The notes under the pieces were generated by a model. That model was given only the letters and a program-made list of their open reading frames with translations, ran no database searches and was not told the DNA's origin. Shown piece by piece: positions 40,388 to 50,267 of a stretch of 51,543 bases of DNA. A program made the translations under genes and the position numbers. The stretch is from Chthoniobacterales bacterium (GTDB lineage Bacteria > Verrucomicrobiota > Verrucomicrobiia > Chthoniobacterales > UBA6821): assembly GCA_019747895.1 (NCBI GenBank), contig JAIEQF010000015.1, positions 1 through 51,543 of the forward strand, in the 5' to 3' direction. How positions within the stretch are numbered: position 1 is the first letter of the stretch; each line of letters begins with the position of its first letter.

Positions 40388-42541
40388 TTAAGATTTTTGA
40401 TCGAGAACCGCTGCCAGAACTTGCGCTGGCACTTGTTCAAAGTGAGAAGGTTCCATAGAATAAGCAGCACGCCCCTTGGAAAGAGAACGGATTGCCGTTG
40501 CATAACCGAACATTTCGGCTAGAGGCACTTCGGCATTGACGCTAGTACTGACTGTTTTTGTTTCAATAGACATGATTTTTCCACGACGGCGATTAAGGTC
40601 ACCCATGATATCGCCTTGATACTCCTCAGGAGTAATCGCTTCGACTTTCATGATCGGCTCTAGGAGAATTGGCTTCGCGTTCTTAAGTGCATCCTTGAGA
40701 GAAAAAATTGCTGCCATTTTAAAAGCGAGTTCATTGGAATCAACATCGTGATAGGAACCGTCTGTTATATCGATATGAACGTCGATCACAGGATATCCAC
40801 CAACAACACCATTGAGTGTTGCTTCATTGAGACCTTTGATGACCGCAGGAATATATTCCTTTGGAATCGTTCCACCAACGACTTTGTTTTCAATCGTGAT
40901 TCCTTTTCCTCGCTCGTTAGGCGTGATCTTGATGACAACATGTCCGTATTGACCACGACCACCTGATTGTTTGACAAGCTTACCCTCTCCTTCAGCAGGA
41001 TTAAGGACTGTTTCTCTGTAAGCAATCTGCGGTTTTCCAGAAGCAGCATCGACTTTAAATTCACGTAACATCCGATCACGGATAATTTCAAGGTGCAATT
41101 CACCCATTCCAGCGATGATGGTCTGACCAGTATCTTCATTAGTGAAGACACGGAACGTTGGATCTTCTTCCGCAAGGCGCTGAAGAGCAATACCCATTTT
41201 TTCTTGATCAGCCTTAGTCTTTGGCTCGATCGACATCGAAATAACCGGATCAGGGAAAGAAGGAGGCTCTAACAAAATAGCATGATCTTCATCACAAAGA
41301 GTATCACCAGTAGTGATGTTTTTAATACCAACGATCGCAGCAATATCACCTGAGTAACAGGTATCAATGTCTTGGCGTTTGTCAGCTTGAATCTGAATCA
41401 GACGGCTGATTCGCTCGCGCTTGTTAGTGCGAGGGTTATAGACCGTATCTCCCTTACTCAACTTTCCGGAATAGACACGGAAAAAAACGAGCTTTCCAAC
41501 AAAAGGATCGCTCCAAAGTTTGAAAGCGAGAGAACAGAAAGGCTCAAAATCATTCGTAACAGCCAACTTCTCAGCGTGCGTATCAGGATCCATTCCTTTA
41601 GCAGCTTCGATATCAACAGGACTTGGAAGATAATCAACAACGGCATCCACGAGGTATTGGACTCCTTTGTTTTTAAAAGCAGAACCGCCAGCAACAGGAA
41701 CAAAACGATTTGCAATAGTTTGACGACGAATGGCTTTTTTTAGATCTTCTTTCGTGACTGGCTTTTCTTCCAAGAAAAGGTTACCGATCTCTTCATCAAG
41801 ATCCATCATTTGATTGATCAAATCGTCATAGGCGGCCTTAGTCATGTCAGCATATTCAGCTGGAACTTCTTCAATCGTGTAAGTTGATCCCATGCTACTG
41901 TCATCAGCGTAGAGAACTACTTTGTGGTTCACGACGTCGATTTGACCGCGCAAATTATCTTCTGAACCAAGTGGAATTAAAATCGGCCATGCATTCGCAC
42001 CGAGTTTCGTCCGCATGTCATTAACAGCATTGGCAAAGTTAGCCCCAGTGCGATCCATCTTGTTAACGAAAGCAATGCGAGGAACTCCATATTTGTTAGC
42101 TTGACGCCAGACAGTTTCTGATTGCGGCTGCACACCAGCGACACCACAGAATACGGCAATAGCACCATCGAGCACTCGGAGCGAACGCTCAACTTCAGCG
42201 GTAAAATCAACGTGACCCGGGGTGTCAATAATATTAACGCGCTGCTCAATATCCGGAAAAAGCTTGACGATGTCTTTTTCAACACGTTGCTTCCAGCTAC
42301 AGGTTGTAGCAGCAGAGGTAATTGTGATCCCACGCTCCCTCTCTTGCTCCATCCAGTCAGTAACGGTCGTTCCTTCGTGAACTTCACCGATCTTATGAAT
42401 CATACCGGTGTAAAAGAGTACACGCTCCGTCAATGTGGTTTTGCCAGCATCGATGTGCGCACAAATTCCAATATTACGCGTTCTTTCCAAGGGGAAAGCG
42501 CGGTCCGGAGAATTCGGATTGGAAGAAGGAGTCTTAGACAT
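40388..42541 (-). CDS. fusA: translation elongation factor G
   Basis: A 717-residue EF-G, the translocation GTPase. G1 is [19 protein letters not shown]; switch II is [30 protein letters not shown] is G4. Domains II-V are complete, with [20 protein letters not shown] and the C-terminal [23 protein letters not shown] 42541 leaves about 15 hydrophilic residues before the G domain. It is in the standard rpsL-rpsG-fusA order. Confidence 0.98.
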   Translation of the reverse strand: MSKTPSSNPNSPDRAFPLERTRNIGICAHIDAGKTTLTERVLFYTGMIHKIGEVHEGTTVTDWMEQERERGITITSAATTCSWKQRVEKDIVKLFPDIEQRVNIIDTPGHVDFTAEVERSLRVLDGAIAVFCGVAGVQPQSETVWRQANKYGVPRIAFVNKMDRTGANFANAVNDMRTKLGANAWPILIPLGSEDNLRGQIDVVNHKVVLYADDSSMGSTYTIEEVPAEYADMTKAAYDDLINQMMDLDEEIGNLFLEEKPVTKEDLKKAIRRQTIANRFVPVAGGSAFKNKGVQYLVDAVVDYLPSPVDIEAAKGMDPDTHAEKLAVTNDFEPFCSLAFKLWSDPFVGKLVFFRVYSGKLSKGDTVYNPRTNKRERISRLIQIQADKRQDIDTCYSGDIAAIVGIKNITTGDTLCDEDHAILLEPPSFPDPVISMSIEPKTKADQEKMGIALQRLAEEDPTFRVFTNEDTGQTIIAGMGELHLEIIRDRMLREFKVDAASGKPQIAYRETVLNPAEGEGKLVKQSGGRGQYGHVVIKITPNERGKGITIENKVVGGTIPKEYIPAVIKGLNEATLNGVVGGYPVIDVHIDITDGSYHDVDSNELAFKMAAIFSLKDALKNAKPILLEPIMKVEAITPEEYQGDIMGDLNRRRGKIMSIETKTVSTSVNAEVPLAEMFGYATAIRSLSKGRAAYSMEPSHFEQVPAQVLAAVLDQKS

Positions 42542-42580
42542 AAAAGCTGAAATGAATAAAAATTAAACGTAGCGTGTGAC

Positions 42581-43054
42581 CTACCAGCGGAAGTGAGCAA
42601 AAGCTCGGTTCGCCTGAGCCATTTTGTGAAGATCGTCCCGCTTTTTAATAGCAGCGCCTTGTCCAGCGGCACCATCTTTGAGTTCGTTAGCTAAAGCCTT
42701 AGCCATCGGAATCCCTTTGCGTTTGCTAGCAAAAGTAACAAGCCAGCGCATGGCCAACGCGAGAGAACGGTCCATGGCTACTTCCATCGGAACTTGATAA
42801 GTTGCACCACCAACACGACGGCTCTTCACTTCAAGACGAGGGCGAATATTTTCGACGGCCTTGGTGAGCACATCCAAAGGATCAACCACCTCAGCTCCAG
42901 AGCGAGTTGTTTCAATAGCGGTGTAAACAATCTTTTCTGCAATCGATCGCTTCCCGTCACGCATCACCGAGGTAATAAGACGCGCAACCAACGGATTGGC
43001 ATACCGGAGGTCTTGTTTAACTTCTTTATGGATGACGCGTTTACGGCGGGACAT
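42581..43054 (-). CDS. rpsG: 30S ribosomal protein S7
   Basis: A 157-residue S7, nucleator of the 30S head. MSRRKRVIHKEVKQDLRYAN, RVGGATYQVPMEVAMDRSLA, LAMRWLVTFASKRKGIPMAK and KKRDDLHKMAQANRAFAHFR are canonical. Between rpsL and fusA. Confidence 0.98.
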   Translation of the reverse strand: MSRRKRVIHKEVKQDLRYANPLVARLITSVMRDGKRSIAEKIVYTAIETTRSGAEVVDPLDVLTKAVENIRPRLEVKSRRVGGATYQVPMEVAMDRSLALAMRWLVTFASKRKGIPMAKALANELKDGAAGQGAAIKKRDDLHKMAQANRAFAHFRW

Positions 43055-43095
43055 AGTAAATCAGGAGTTCAGGTTACAGGCTTTAGGAAATTCTT

Positions 43096-43506
43096 TTACT
43101 TCTTTTTCTTGACGGCTGTTTTTTCTTCAGCGCCAGCTTTAGGACGTTTAGCTCCATATTTAGAGCGACTACGGCGACGGCCATCAACGCCAAGACTATC
43201 GAGAGTGCCGCGGACGATATGATAACGAACACCAGGAAGATCTTTCACACGTCCCCCACGCACGAGCACAATCGAGTGCTCTTGGAGGTTGTGACCTTCT
43301 CCAGGAATATAAGCGATCACTTCTTGTCCATTCGTCAAACGAACCTTCGCAACTTTGCGCAATGCAGAGTTAGGTTTTTTTGGCGTCCGGGTCATCACTT
43401 GAACGCAAACGCCACGACGCTGCGGACAATTAACAAGCGCGGGTGATTTTGATTTCACCACAGCCTTGCGGCGTCCCTTTCGTACGAGTTGATTGATAGT
43501 CGGCAT
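43096..43506 (-). CDS. rpsL: 30S ribosomal protein S12
   Basis: A 136-residue S12, the decoding-centre protein. ATG 43506 ([14 protein letters not shown]) is the conserved start. [20 protein letters not shown] carries the Lys whose change gives streptomycin resistance elsewhere, here the sensitive-type Lys. [20 protein letters not shown] and [10 protein letters not shown] follow. It is the first gene of the large ribosomal array. Confidence 0.98.
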   Translation of the reverse strand: MPTINQLVRKGRRKAVVKSKSPALVNCPQRRGVCVQVMTRTPKKPNSALRKVAKVRLTNGQEVIAYIPGEGHNLQEHSIVLVRGGRVKDLPGVRYHIVRGTLDSLGVDGRRRSRSKYGAKRPKAGAEEKTAVKKKK

Positions 43507-43608
43507 AATATTGATGGGGTCTCGCGTTTCTCCTCCTCTTGTTTTCAAGAGATTTTAAGGATGACGCCTTCGTGCTCATGAATTACTCCATGAAAGACCG
43601 GACGGGTG

Positions 43609-43636
43609 AATATAGACAAATAACTAAAGAGAGCAA
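43609..43636 (-). promoter_or_regulatory. candidate sigma-70 promoter for the ribosomal array
   Basis: On the minus strand TTGCTC (43631-43636) and TATATT (43609-43614) are separated by 16 bases, about 100 bases upstream of rpsL. It would drive the rpsL-led transcript. The 175-base gap is shared with the divergent ABC exporter gene. The assignment is by consensus resemblance only. Confidence 0.45.
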
Positions 43637-43681
43637 GAAGAAAGTGTAATTTTTTGAATTTTTTTATTATAAAGCAAGTCA

Positions 43682-45418
43682 ATGCAATTCAAGTCTCCTT
43701 TCTTTCGCGTACTCACTTATTTGTCTCGTTACCCCTGGTTGGCCCTAGGAACCATTCTCTGCGCCGTTACGAGCACCGTGATGGTAGCTACTTTCCCCGC
43801 CGTGACCGAGCGCATTATTGATAGCGTCCTTAAGCAAGGGCATGCCGATCAATTCCTCCCTTTAATGACCTTAGGCCTCACCGCTTTTTTTCTACAAGAC
43901 TTGCTCAACAGTCTGCGAATTTTTCTGAATAATCATTTTGAACAGCGTGTTATTTTTGATTTACGAAGTGATCTTTATCGTCACATTCAATGCCTACCGC
44001 TTCCTTGGTTCGATCAGCATACGACAGGAGATATCATGACTCGCTTAATGGAAGATGTGACCGCTCTAGAACGAGCACTCATTGACGGCATCGAGCAAGG
44101 ATCTGTTGCTCTGCTCCAAATTTTAATCGTCACGGGACTGATGCTCCACTACAGCCCGAGCCTGACAGCAGCAGCGCTTTCACCACTTCCTTTCCTCATT
44201 GTTGGAACCTTGATTTATGCTTACAGCGCCCAGCAGCGTTTTGCAAAAGAGCGATCATCAGCCTCTCTGCTTAATGGCATTCTTCATGATAATATTGATG
44301 GCATTCGTCAAATCAAAACCTACACGAGCGAGGAACGAGAACAGCAGCGCTTTGATGCGGCAAGTAACACGGTACGCTGCTCCATGCTTCGTATCATGAA
44401 GGCCTGGGCTCTCTACAATCCAACAATGAATTTTTTGAGTTCTCTTGGAATGCTGCTTATCCTGGCTTATGGAACACATCAAGTTTTGCAGCACCGGATG
44501 GAGCTTGGTGTCTTGGTCGCTTTTCTTGTTTTAGCACGCTATCTCTACGAACCCATTGATCGTCTTTATGAACTCAATCATTTATTTCAAGCGGGACATG
44601 CTGCTGGCAAGCGGTTGTTTTCGATTCTCGATGAAAAACCAGAGCCTGGTTATTTGTCGGATATTCAAATTCCTCCCGCATCATTGAAAGGAGCTATCAC
44701 TTTTCGTGATGTTTCTTTTTCTTATGGAGCAAATGCCCCCATCCTGCATCACATCTCCCTCGAAGCAAAGCCAGGAGAGATGATCGCGCTAGTCGGCCCG
44801 ACGGGCTCTGGAAAAAGCACACTCGTCAATTTGCTATCTCGTTTTTATGAAATCAATGAGGGCGAAATCCTTCTCGATGGTCACCCCATCCACAAGCTGC
44901 CACTCGATTTTTTACGGCGCTCCATCGGCATGGTGACGCAAGAGAATTTTCTTTTCAATGGCACTACTGCTGACAATCTTCGTATCGGCCGCGCTAATGT
45001 TAGCGAAGAAGAAATGTGGGAAGCCTTGAAGGCCGCTAACGCAGCCGCCTTCGTTTCACGGCTACCACAAGGCCTTCACACGGCGCTTGGAGAACGCGGC
45101 ATCAAATTAAGCGTTGGAGAAAAACAGCGAATTTCTATTGCACGTGCGCTACTCAAAAATCCACCGATCCTCATTCTTGATGAGGCAACAGCGAGCGTCG
45201 ACAACACCACTGAACGCCTCATTCAAGAGGCCCTTCAGCGCCTCCTAGCTGGACGCACCAGCTTTGTCATTGCCCACCGTCTTTCAACCATCCAACATGC
45301 CACGGAAATTCTAGTCTTAGACCGCGGTCGCATCGTTGAACGAGGCACTCACAAAGCACTCTTAGAAAAAAACGGTCTCTATGCCCAGCTTGAACGTGAG
45401 ACAACTCACAAAAAATAA
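43682..45418 (+). CDS. MsbA-like ABC exporter (fused permease and ATPase)
   Basis: A 578-residue half-transporter with six membrane helices (about 15-310) and a nucleotide-binding domain. ATPase motifs are ALVGPTGSGKSTLVNLLS (Walker A), TQENFLFNGTTADNLRIG (Q-loop region), LSVGEKQRISIARALL (signature with E for the usual GGQ first residues), ILILDEATASVD (Walker B) and FVIAHRLST (H-loop). It resembles lipid A/MsbA or multidrug exporters; the substrate cannot be assigned. nfo follows after 6 bases, likely co-transcribed. Confidence 0.93.
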   Translation: MQFKSPFFRVLTYLSRYPWLALGTILCAVTSTVMVATFPAVTERIIDSVLKQGHADQFLPLMTLGLTAFFLQDLLNSLRIFLNNHFEQRVIFDLRSDLYRHIQCLPLPWFDQHTTGDIMTRLMEDVTALERALIDGIEQGSVALLQILIVTGLMLHYSPSLTAAALSPLPFLIVGTLIYAYSAQQRFAKERSSASLLNGILHDNIDGIRQIKTYTSEEREQQRFDAASNTVRCSMLRIMKAWALYNPTMNFLSSLGMLLILAYGTHQVLQHRMELGVLVAFLVLARYLYEPIDRLYELNHLFQAGHAAGKRLFSILDEKPEPGYLSDIQIPPASLKGAITFRDVSFSYGANAPILHHISLEAKPGEMIALVGPTGSGKSTLVNLLSRFYEINEGEILLDGHPIHKLPLDFLRRSIGMVTQENFLFNGTTADNLRIGRANVSEEEMWEALKAANAAAFVSRLPQGLHTALGERGIKLSVGEKQRISIARALLKNPPILILDEATASVDNTTERLIQEALQRLLAGRTSFVIAHRLSTIQHATEILVLDRGRIVERGTHKALLEKNGLYAQLERETTHKK

Positions 45419-45424
45419 AATCCT

Positions 45425-46270
45425 ATGCTTCTTCTCGGCTCTCACATTCCCACTGTTGGCGGCGTTGCCAAGGCCATCGATCGCGGCGTTGACATAGACT
45501 GCACGGCCATGCAAATCTTTGTCAAAAATAACATGCAGTGGCTTGCCAAACCTTTTTCCAAAGAAGAAGTCACCGCGTTCACGCAACATCCGCTGCGTAG
45601 CAAATTAAAAATGGTCATTGCCCATGCTGGCTACCTCATCAACCTTGGCGTTGAGAAATCCGAGAACCATGAAAAGTCACTGCAATCTCTCGGCGAAGAA
45701 CTTGTACGCTGTGATCAATTGCAAATCCCCTACCTCGTCCTGCATCCTGGATCTCACCTCGGGGCTGGCATCGAAAAAGGCCTCCACTGCGTCATTCAGA
45801 GTCTCGACACGATTCATTCCGAGTATCCAAACCTCAAAGTCCGCATCGCCCTAGAAACGACAGCAGGTCAAGGAAGTTGCCTCGGCGCTCGTTTTGAAGA
45901 ACTCGCTGAAATTTTAGAAAAGGTTAAAATCCCAGATCGTCTCCGCATCTGCCTCGACACCGCACACGTTTTTGCCGCTGGCTATGATCTCTCCGAAAAA
46001 AATGGAGCCGAAAAAGTTTTTAAACAGCTTGATGACATCGTTGGTCTCCAACAACTCTGCGCCCTGCACATCAACGAATCCAAGGCTGCACTTGGATCGC
46101 GCGTCGATCGTCACGAAAATCTTGGCCAAGGAAAAATTGGCTTGGATGCTTTTCGCTGGATTATGCGATCTCAGGTTCTAGGAAATATTCCAAAAATTTT
46201 GGAAACACCAAAAGGAAAAGACCTTGCCGAGGATGTCGTCGCAATGAAGCTGCTGGGTAGCTTTTTGTAG
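45425..46270 (+). CDS. nfo: endonuclease IV (AP endonuclease)
   Basis: A 281-residue TIM-barrel apurinic-site endonuclease. Zinc-ligand segments are MVIAHAGYLINLG, YLVLHPGSHLGAG, IALETTAGQGSCLG, ICLDTAHVFAAGYD, LHINESKAALGSRVDRHENL with GQGKIG, and ILETPKGKD. Full length with ATG start. It follows the ABC exporter and its stop codon lies within an 18-bp palindrome. Confidence 0.97.
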   Translation: MLLLGSHIPTVGGVAKAIDRGVDIDCTAMQIFVKNNMQWLAKPFSKEEVTAFTQHPLRSKLKMVIAHAGYLINLGVEKSENHEKSLQSLGEELVRCDQLQIPYLVLHPGSHLGAGIEKGLHCVIQSLDTIHSEYPNLKVRIALETTAGQGSCLGARFEELAEILEKVKIPDRLRICLDTAHVFAAGYDLSEKNGAEKVFKQLDDIVGLQQLCALHINESKAALGSRVDRHENLGQGKIGLDAFRWIMRSQVLGNIPKILETPKGKDLAEDVVAMKLLGSFL

Positions 46271-46279
46271 CTACAAAAA
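46262..46279 (+). terminator. 18-bp palindrome across the nfo stop codon
   Basis: TTTTTGTAGCTACAAAAA is perfectly self-complementary; the nfo TAG is at 46268-46270. It cannot form a hairpin with a normal loop of more than a few bases without opening its centre, so it may be a protein-binding site or a weak terminator. Confidence 0.4.
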
Positions 46280-46308
46280 ATACCAACGTCGTCCAAGCAG
46301 GAAGAAAT

Positions 46309-46362
46309 CCACCACAAAGATCATAAATGCCGCTTGAGTGGCTTTGTGACCTTTGCGGTTAA
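46309..46362. repeat. CACAAAG-type inverted words between nfo and recA
   Basis: CCACCACAAAGATCA near 46309-46323 pairs imperfectly with TGGCTTTGTGACCTTTGCGG near 46339-46358, then TTAATTC. It separates the convergent nfo and recA genes and could serve as a bidirectional terminator. Confidence 0.5.
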
Positions 46363-46368
46363 TTCTTT

Positions 46369-47418
46369 TTATTTCTTCTCTTCTGCGAGCGCGGCCTGTA
46401 CCGCAGCCTCGATGTCAGCATAAAGCGCAGGGTCGCTCTTGAGCGCTTCTTTTCCTGCGTCGCGGCCTTGGGCTAGCTGATTGCCTTTGTAGCTGAGCCA
46501 GGACCCACGCTTCTCAACAATATTTTTTTCGAGTGCCAGATCAAGCAAGGATCCCGTGTTAGAAATCCCTTCGTTATACATAATATCGAATTCCGCTTCT
46601 GTGAAGGGAGGCGCCACTTTATTTTTAACAACCTTGATGCGCGTGCGATTTCCAATCACCGTGCCATCGCTCTGCTTAAGAGCCCCAATCCGGCGAATGT
46701 CGACTCGGACGCTGGAGTAGAATTTTAGCGCCTTGCCGCCTGGCGTTGTTTCTGGACTTCCAAACATCACGCCAATTTTTTCACGGATTTGATTCGTGAA
46801 AATCACGCACGTGTCTGCTTTAGAAATAAATGCTGTCAGCTTTCTCATCGCTGCACTCATCAGCCTGGCTTGGGCCCCAACAACAGTGTCACCGATATCA
46901 CCTTCGAGCTCGCCCTTGGTTACAAGAGCTGCGACTGAGTCGAGCACGACGACATCAAGCGCATTGGAGCGAACAAGCGTCTCACAAATCCGCAGCGCCT
47001 CTTCTCCCGAACTCGGTTGAGAGACAAGGAGATCTTCCAAGTTGACTCCAAGTTTGCGGGAATAGGCGGGATCGAGCGCATGCTCTACGTCGATGAAAGC
47101 TGCAAGACCACCACGTTTCTGAGCTTGTGCAATCACACTCAATGTGAGTGTTGTTTTTCCTGATGACTCAGGACCATAAATTTCAATGATGCGGCCTTTT
47201 GGGAAACCACCAACGCCGAGCGCGCGATCGATGAGAAGATTTCCTGTTGGAATCACGGAGATGCCCTTGCTACCTTCCTGTCCCAGTCGCATGATCGCCC
47301 CATCACCATAATCCTTGGCAATTTGTTGAATCGCTAAGTCGAGATTTTTAGCGCGAGCCGCTTGTTCTTTGGAAGTGATAGCGGCGGCTTTGTCGGTAGT
47401 TGCTTCGTCTTTAGGCAT
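46369..47418 (-). CDS. recA: recombinase RecA
   Basis: A 349-residue RecA. Walker A is [60 protein letters not shown] (Walker B), [20 protein letters not shown] and the DNA-binding loop [20 protein letters not shown] with [13 protein letters not shown] are all present. About 25 extra charged residues precede the core. No LexA-type SOS box could be identified upstream. Confidence 0.98.
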   Translation of the reverse strand: MPKDEATTDKAAAITSKEQAARAKNLDLAIQQIAKDYGDGAIMRLGQEGSKGISVIPTGNLLIDRALGVGGFPKGRIIEIYGPESSGKTTLTLSVIAQAQKRGGLAAFIDVEHALDPAYSRKLGVNLEDLLVSQPSSGEEALRICETLVRSNALDVVVLDSVAALVTKGELEGDIGDTVVGAQARLMSAAMRKLTAFISKADTCVIFTNQIREKIGVMFGSPETTPGGKALKFYSSVRVDIRRIGALKQSDGTVIGNRTRIKVVKNKVAPPFTEAEFDIMYNEGISNTGSLLDLALEKNIVEKRGSWLSYKGNQLAQGRDAGKEALKSDPALYADIEAAVQAALAEEKK

Positions 47419-47506
47419 AAGGAGATAATGTTGAAGGGTTGAAAATTTAAAGGGTTGAAGAGTTTAGTGGAGAGAAAGTTTCTTTTCAATCTTTCAAGTT
47501 AGTCAT

Positions 47507-48550
47507 TTAAAAACAACTGAAGACTTCTTCAATATTGCTTGCGTTCATGAGCCTTTCTCCCAAATAAGCAAGCTTATCACTATCGGCTTCTTTAATAAGG
47601 TTTAAATAATGAGGTGTGACTTTATTGGAAAAACGAGCCTTGAGCTGTCTGATAAGCAAGGATCGAAATTGGTGAAGACCTTCTTGAAGACCTTCTTGAC
47701 GTCCCTCTAGATGGCCCTCTAATTTTAATGATTCTGCAATAGTCATAATTTTTGTTTTAGTGTTAGCTGGTAAAATTAATCTTTCAAATTCCTCATTGAT
47801 TTCTTTTTTAGACATATTGCCTTCTTGAGTTTCAAAAAGGTAGCTAATGCTCGAATAAAAAAGTTTTGGCTTATTGAGAATTTCAAATGTTTGAAGAATC
47901 CCCCCTAACACCTCGTTTATCAAAGAGACCATATCACGTGCTGAAGCATGCTTCAACAAAAGTTCCACCATTCCAATCAGAGATTCTTTTTTGAGTTGAT
48001 CATCTTTGATGTCCTTCAGAACGGTGAGACCAAAAGGTTGCAAAAAAACTTTGCGTGCTTTTTCAGGATCATGAAACAAATCGAATATATCGGTTGAGCA
48101 AGAATAGTCACTTTGACCATTGTAGATGACATGAGGAACCACCAATGGAAGCTTAGGGAGTTTCTTACTTTTTTTGGCATCAGAGTTTTTAAAATTTTCT
48201 GACTTCTTTTGCTGCGTTAAGTCCCTTTCAATAATTTGAAGAATATAGTGATGCAACCTCAATGGCATGAAGGGATCAGGTGTACTCTGATGCTCTATCA
48301 AAAAATAGATGTACCCAGCCTCTCCATCAATTGTCGCTTTGTAGAGCACATCAGTAATTTTTTCACGGAGGTTCCCCTCAATAAAACTTCCCTTCATGAG
48401 CTGAAGAGAATTGATATCAATCTGCGCAACAATTTCTGGTGGCAAGTGAGCACGAATGCAAGACATAGCGACATCGGGATCATCCATGGCTCCTCGAAAG
48501 TACCGATCGTGCGCTTTAAAGAGTTTTTGATCCTCAGATTGCTTATTCAT
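47507..48550 (-). CDS. Rpn/PD-(D/E)XK nuclease family protein (second copy)
   Basis: A 347-residue YhgA/Rpn-type putative nuclease (PF04754-like). AHDRYFRGAMDDPDVAMSCI opens the domain; the nuclease site is ITDVLYKATI...YIYFLIEHQSTPD, giving Asp and Glu-x-Gln. PLVVPHVIYNGQ and FLQPFGLTVLKDIKDDQL are family features, and the C-terminal LEGHLEGRQEGLQEG resembles the Gly-Arg-Glu repeat seen before the last helices of Rpn proteins. ATG 48550 is chosen over 48571. It differs clearly from the protein at 22038-22916, so the two were probably acquired separately. Confidence 0.92.
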   Translation of the reverse strand: MNKQSEDQKLFKAHDRYFRGAMDDPDVAMSCIRAHLPPEIVAQIDINSLQLMKGSFIEGNLREKITDVLYKATIDGEAGYIYFLIEHQSTPDPFMPLRLHHYILQIIERDLTQQKKSENFKNSDAKKSKKLPKLPLVVPHVIYNGQSDYSCSTDIFDLFHDPEKARKVFLQPFGLTVLKDIKDDQLKKESLIGMVELLLKHASARDMVSLINEVLGGILQTFEILNKPKLFYSSISYLFETQEGNMSKKEINEEFERLILPANTKTKIMTIAESLKLEGHLEGRQEGLQEGLHQFRSLLIRQLKARFSNKVTPHYLNLIKEADSDKLAYLGERLMNASNIEEVFSCF

Positions 48551-48928
48551 GACGCCGGGAAGGATAAGCATAACATGATGAGGAAAGCAATCTTAAATAG
48601 ATTAGCATTGAAACGCCAAATTAAGCCCCCCTCTTCCTCATTTTACGAATATCCTCGAGAAATCCGACTTTTTTTACAGAGAAAATGCCAAGAGACATCC
48701 TGTGACAAGAGATGTAATATTCATAGCAACCAATTGATCATGTGCATGATTCACTAAAAATGATGGGCCTCATAAACATCATTTCCAGGGGCATGACCAT
48801 AGCGCCCCCTCAAAATCGAGCCTTCTAGGGCATGTAAAAACGTTCCATTTTTAAAGAGGCGCAAGCGAAAAACAGTGATCAGAACAAGCTAACTCATTAT
48901 GAAGGAAATGAATAATGAGTTATGAAAT
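48551..48928. other. 378-base gap without a recognised gene
   Basis: No supported ORF or RNA. Visible features are an AGGGCATG/GGGGCATG direct repeat near 48798 and 48828, GGGGC...GCCCC near 48796-48815, and an AACTCATTAT inverted repeat (48891-48900 with 48912-48921) just past the end of the next gene. Confidence 0.5.
48891..48921 (-). terminator. 10-bp stem-loop after the helical hypothetical gene
   Basis: AACTCATTAT and its exact complement are separated by 11 bases, 8 bases past the stop at 48929. No U-run follows, so terminator function is uncertain. Confidence 0.4.
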
Positions 48929-49285
48929 TCACTCTCCTACCATTGCATCAGCGGCATCCCTTAAAGCGCATCCTTCAGAATCTAGTTGAGCTGCCAATGC
49001 GTTTAGATCATTAGCCTCTGCCTCTAATTTTCCTGCTTCCGTAAAAAAGCCGCCGAAATATCCTTGAGCACGAACTTGAGCTGCTTGCAGCAGTTTTTCA
49101 TGTGCTAGATTATAATTTCCGACTGCTTGAGTAAATTTCTGTAAAGCTTGTTGATATTGAGTTACTGAATTGCGCAAGGCTTGCGCGCGTGCTCGACCTT
49201 CAGGCGTTCCAAGTGTATGCGATGACATCTGTCTGCAACTTGATACTCTCCCTCTCAAGGACATCAATTCCTCCAAATATTTCAT
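48929..49285 (-). CDS. small helical hypothetical protein
   Basis: A 118-residue protein without signal peptide or membrane segment. Residues 28-70 (EGRARAQALRNSVTQYQQAL, QKFTQAVGNYNLAHEKLLQA) and 84-118 (KLEAEANDLNALAAQLDSEG) form long amphipathic helices, suggesting a coiled-coil hairpin. Ala and Gln are abundant. I recognise no family. It is divergent from cdsA, separated by about 70 bases with CTACAACCTACAACCTG words. Confidence 0.6.
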   Translation of the reverse strand: MKYLEELMSLRGRVSSCRQMSSHTLGTPEGRARAQALRNSVTQYQQALQKFTQAVGNYNLAHEKLLQAAQVRAQGYFGGFFTEAGKLEAEANDLNALAAQLDSEGCALRDAADAMVGE

Positions 49286-49358
49286 TTACCTACAACCTAC
49301 AACCTGTAACCCTTGTCCCCGCGAAGGCGCGGATCCAGCCTTCACCCTAGCTAAACCA

Positions 49359-50267
49359 ATGAAGCCTCTTCCCACCTCACTTGCCCCTCGCCTTTTGAGC
49401 ACCCTGATTCTTTGGGGTCTCATCATCGCTGTAGTCACAATGAAATGGGAAATAGGTTATTGCCTCTTGATTGTAGGGGCAGCCCTGGGATCTCTCTGGG
49501 AATATTTTTGGCTCTTAAAAGTCAGCAACCTCCCACGAAATTGGCGAATCGGCTACACTGCAGGAATCTCGCTGTTGCTCGGAAATTGCTGGCTACTTCA
49601 CCATCTTCATAACGCTGCTTCCCTGACTACAGGAGGAGGCATGATCTTTGCGTTTGATGCAGGTGTGATTGTTGTGACGACCTTGGTCCTCTTTTTCCGA
49701 GAATTTTTCCGTCCTCAACATGTAGAACGCGCCTCAGCGGAAGGGATCGCCTTCACTCTCTTTGGTGTCGCCTACATCCCCTGGCTCTTTTCTTTCGTTT
49801 TAAAAATACTTTATCTCACTCCTTGCACAGCCACAGGAACTCTCACGGGAACTTACTACGTTCTTTTTCTTCTCGTCTTAACCAAGTTTGCTGATGTCGG
49901 AGCTTTTCTCTGCGGCAGTCTTTTTGGCAAACATCTTTTTTGTCCCAACATCAGTCCTAAGAAAACGTGGGAAGGATTTTTTGGAGCGCTTGCTCTCTCC
50001 CTCGTCAGCAGTTTGATTTTTTATTATCTTTTCCGACAACAACTCTCCTTGTTAACACCAAGCCTTGTGATTCTTCTCTCGCTGGGATTAGCCCCTGTGG
50101 GTATCGCAGGTGATCTAGCTGAATCGCTCCTCAAGCGCTCCCTCTCCACAAAAGACTCAAGTCACACCCTTCCCGGCATTGGCGGCGGAATGGATCTGAT
50201 CGATAGCTTGTTGTTTACGGCCCCCTTCTTTTATTTTATTCTCCAATTTCTTTTAATGCGTTCATGA
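49359..50267 (+). CDS. cdsA: phosphatidate cytidylyltransferase
   Basis: A 302-residue membrane enzyme making CDP-diacylglycerol from phosphatidate and CTP. Seven or eight hydrophobic helices. The C-terminal signature is present: FADVGAFLCGSLFGKH, SPKKTWEGFFGAL, PVGIAGDLAESLLKRSLSTK and DSSHTLPGIGGGMDLIDSLL. ATG 49359 (MKPLPTSLAPRLLSTL) is preferred over the long upstream frame, which overlaps the neighbouring gene. The stop overlaps the dxr start (ATGA), so lipid and isoprenoid genes are coupled. Confidence 0.95.
   Translation: MKPLPTSLAPRLLSTLILWGLIIAVVTMKWEIGYCLLIVGAALGSLWEYFWLLKVSNLPRNWRIGYTAGISLLLGNCWLLHHLHNAASLTTGGGMIFAFDAGVIVVTTLVLFFREFFRPQHVERASAEGIAFTLFGVAYIPWLFSFVLKILYLTPCTATGTLTGTYYVLFLLVLTKFADVGAFLCGSLFGKHLFCPNISPKKTWEGFFGALALSLVSSLIFYYLFRQQLSLLTPSLVILLSLGLAPVGIAGDLAESLLKRSLSTKDSSHTLPGIGGGMDLIDSLLFTAPFFYFILQFLLMRS

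Noticed and set aside
48236-48757. Plus-strand 173-codon ORF near the second Rpn gene
   Set aside because: Mostly antisense to the Rpn gene; its unique 3' part has no recognisable features.
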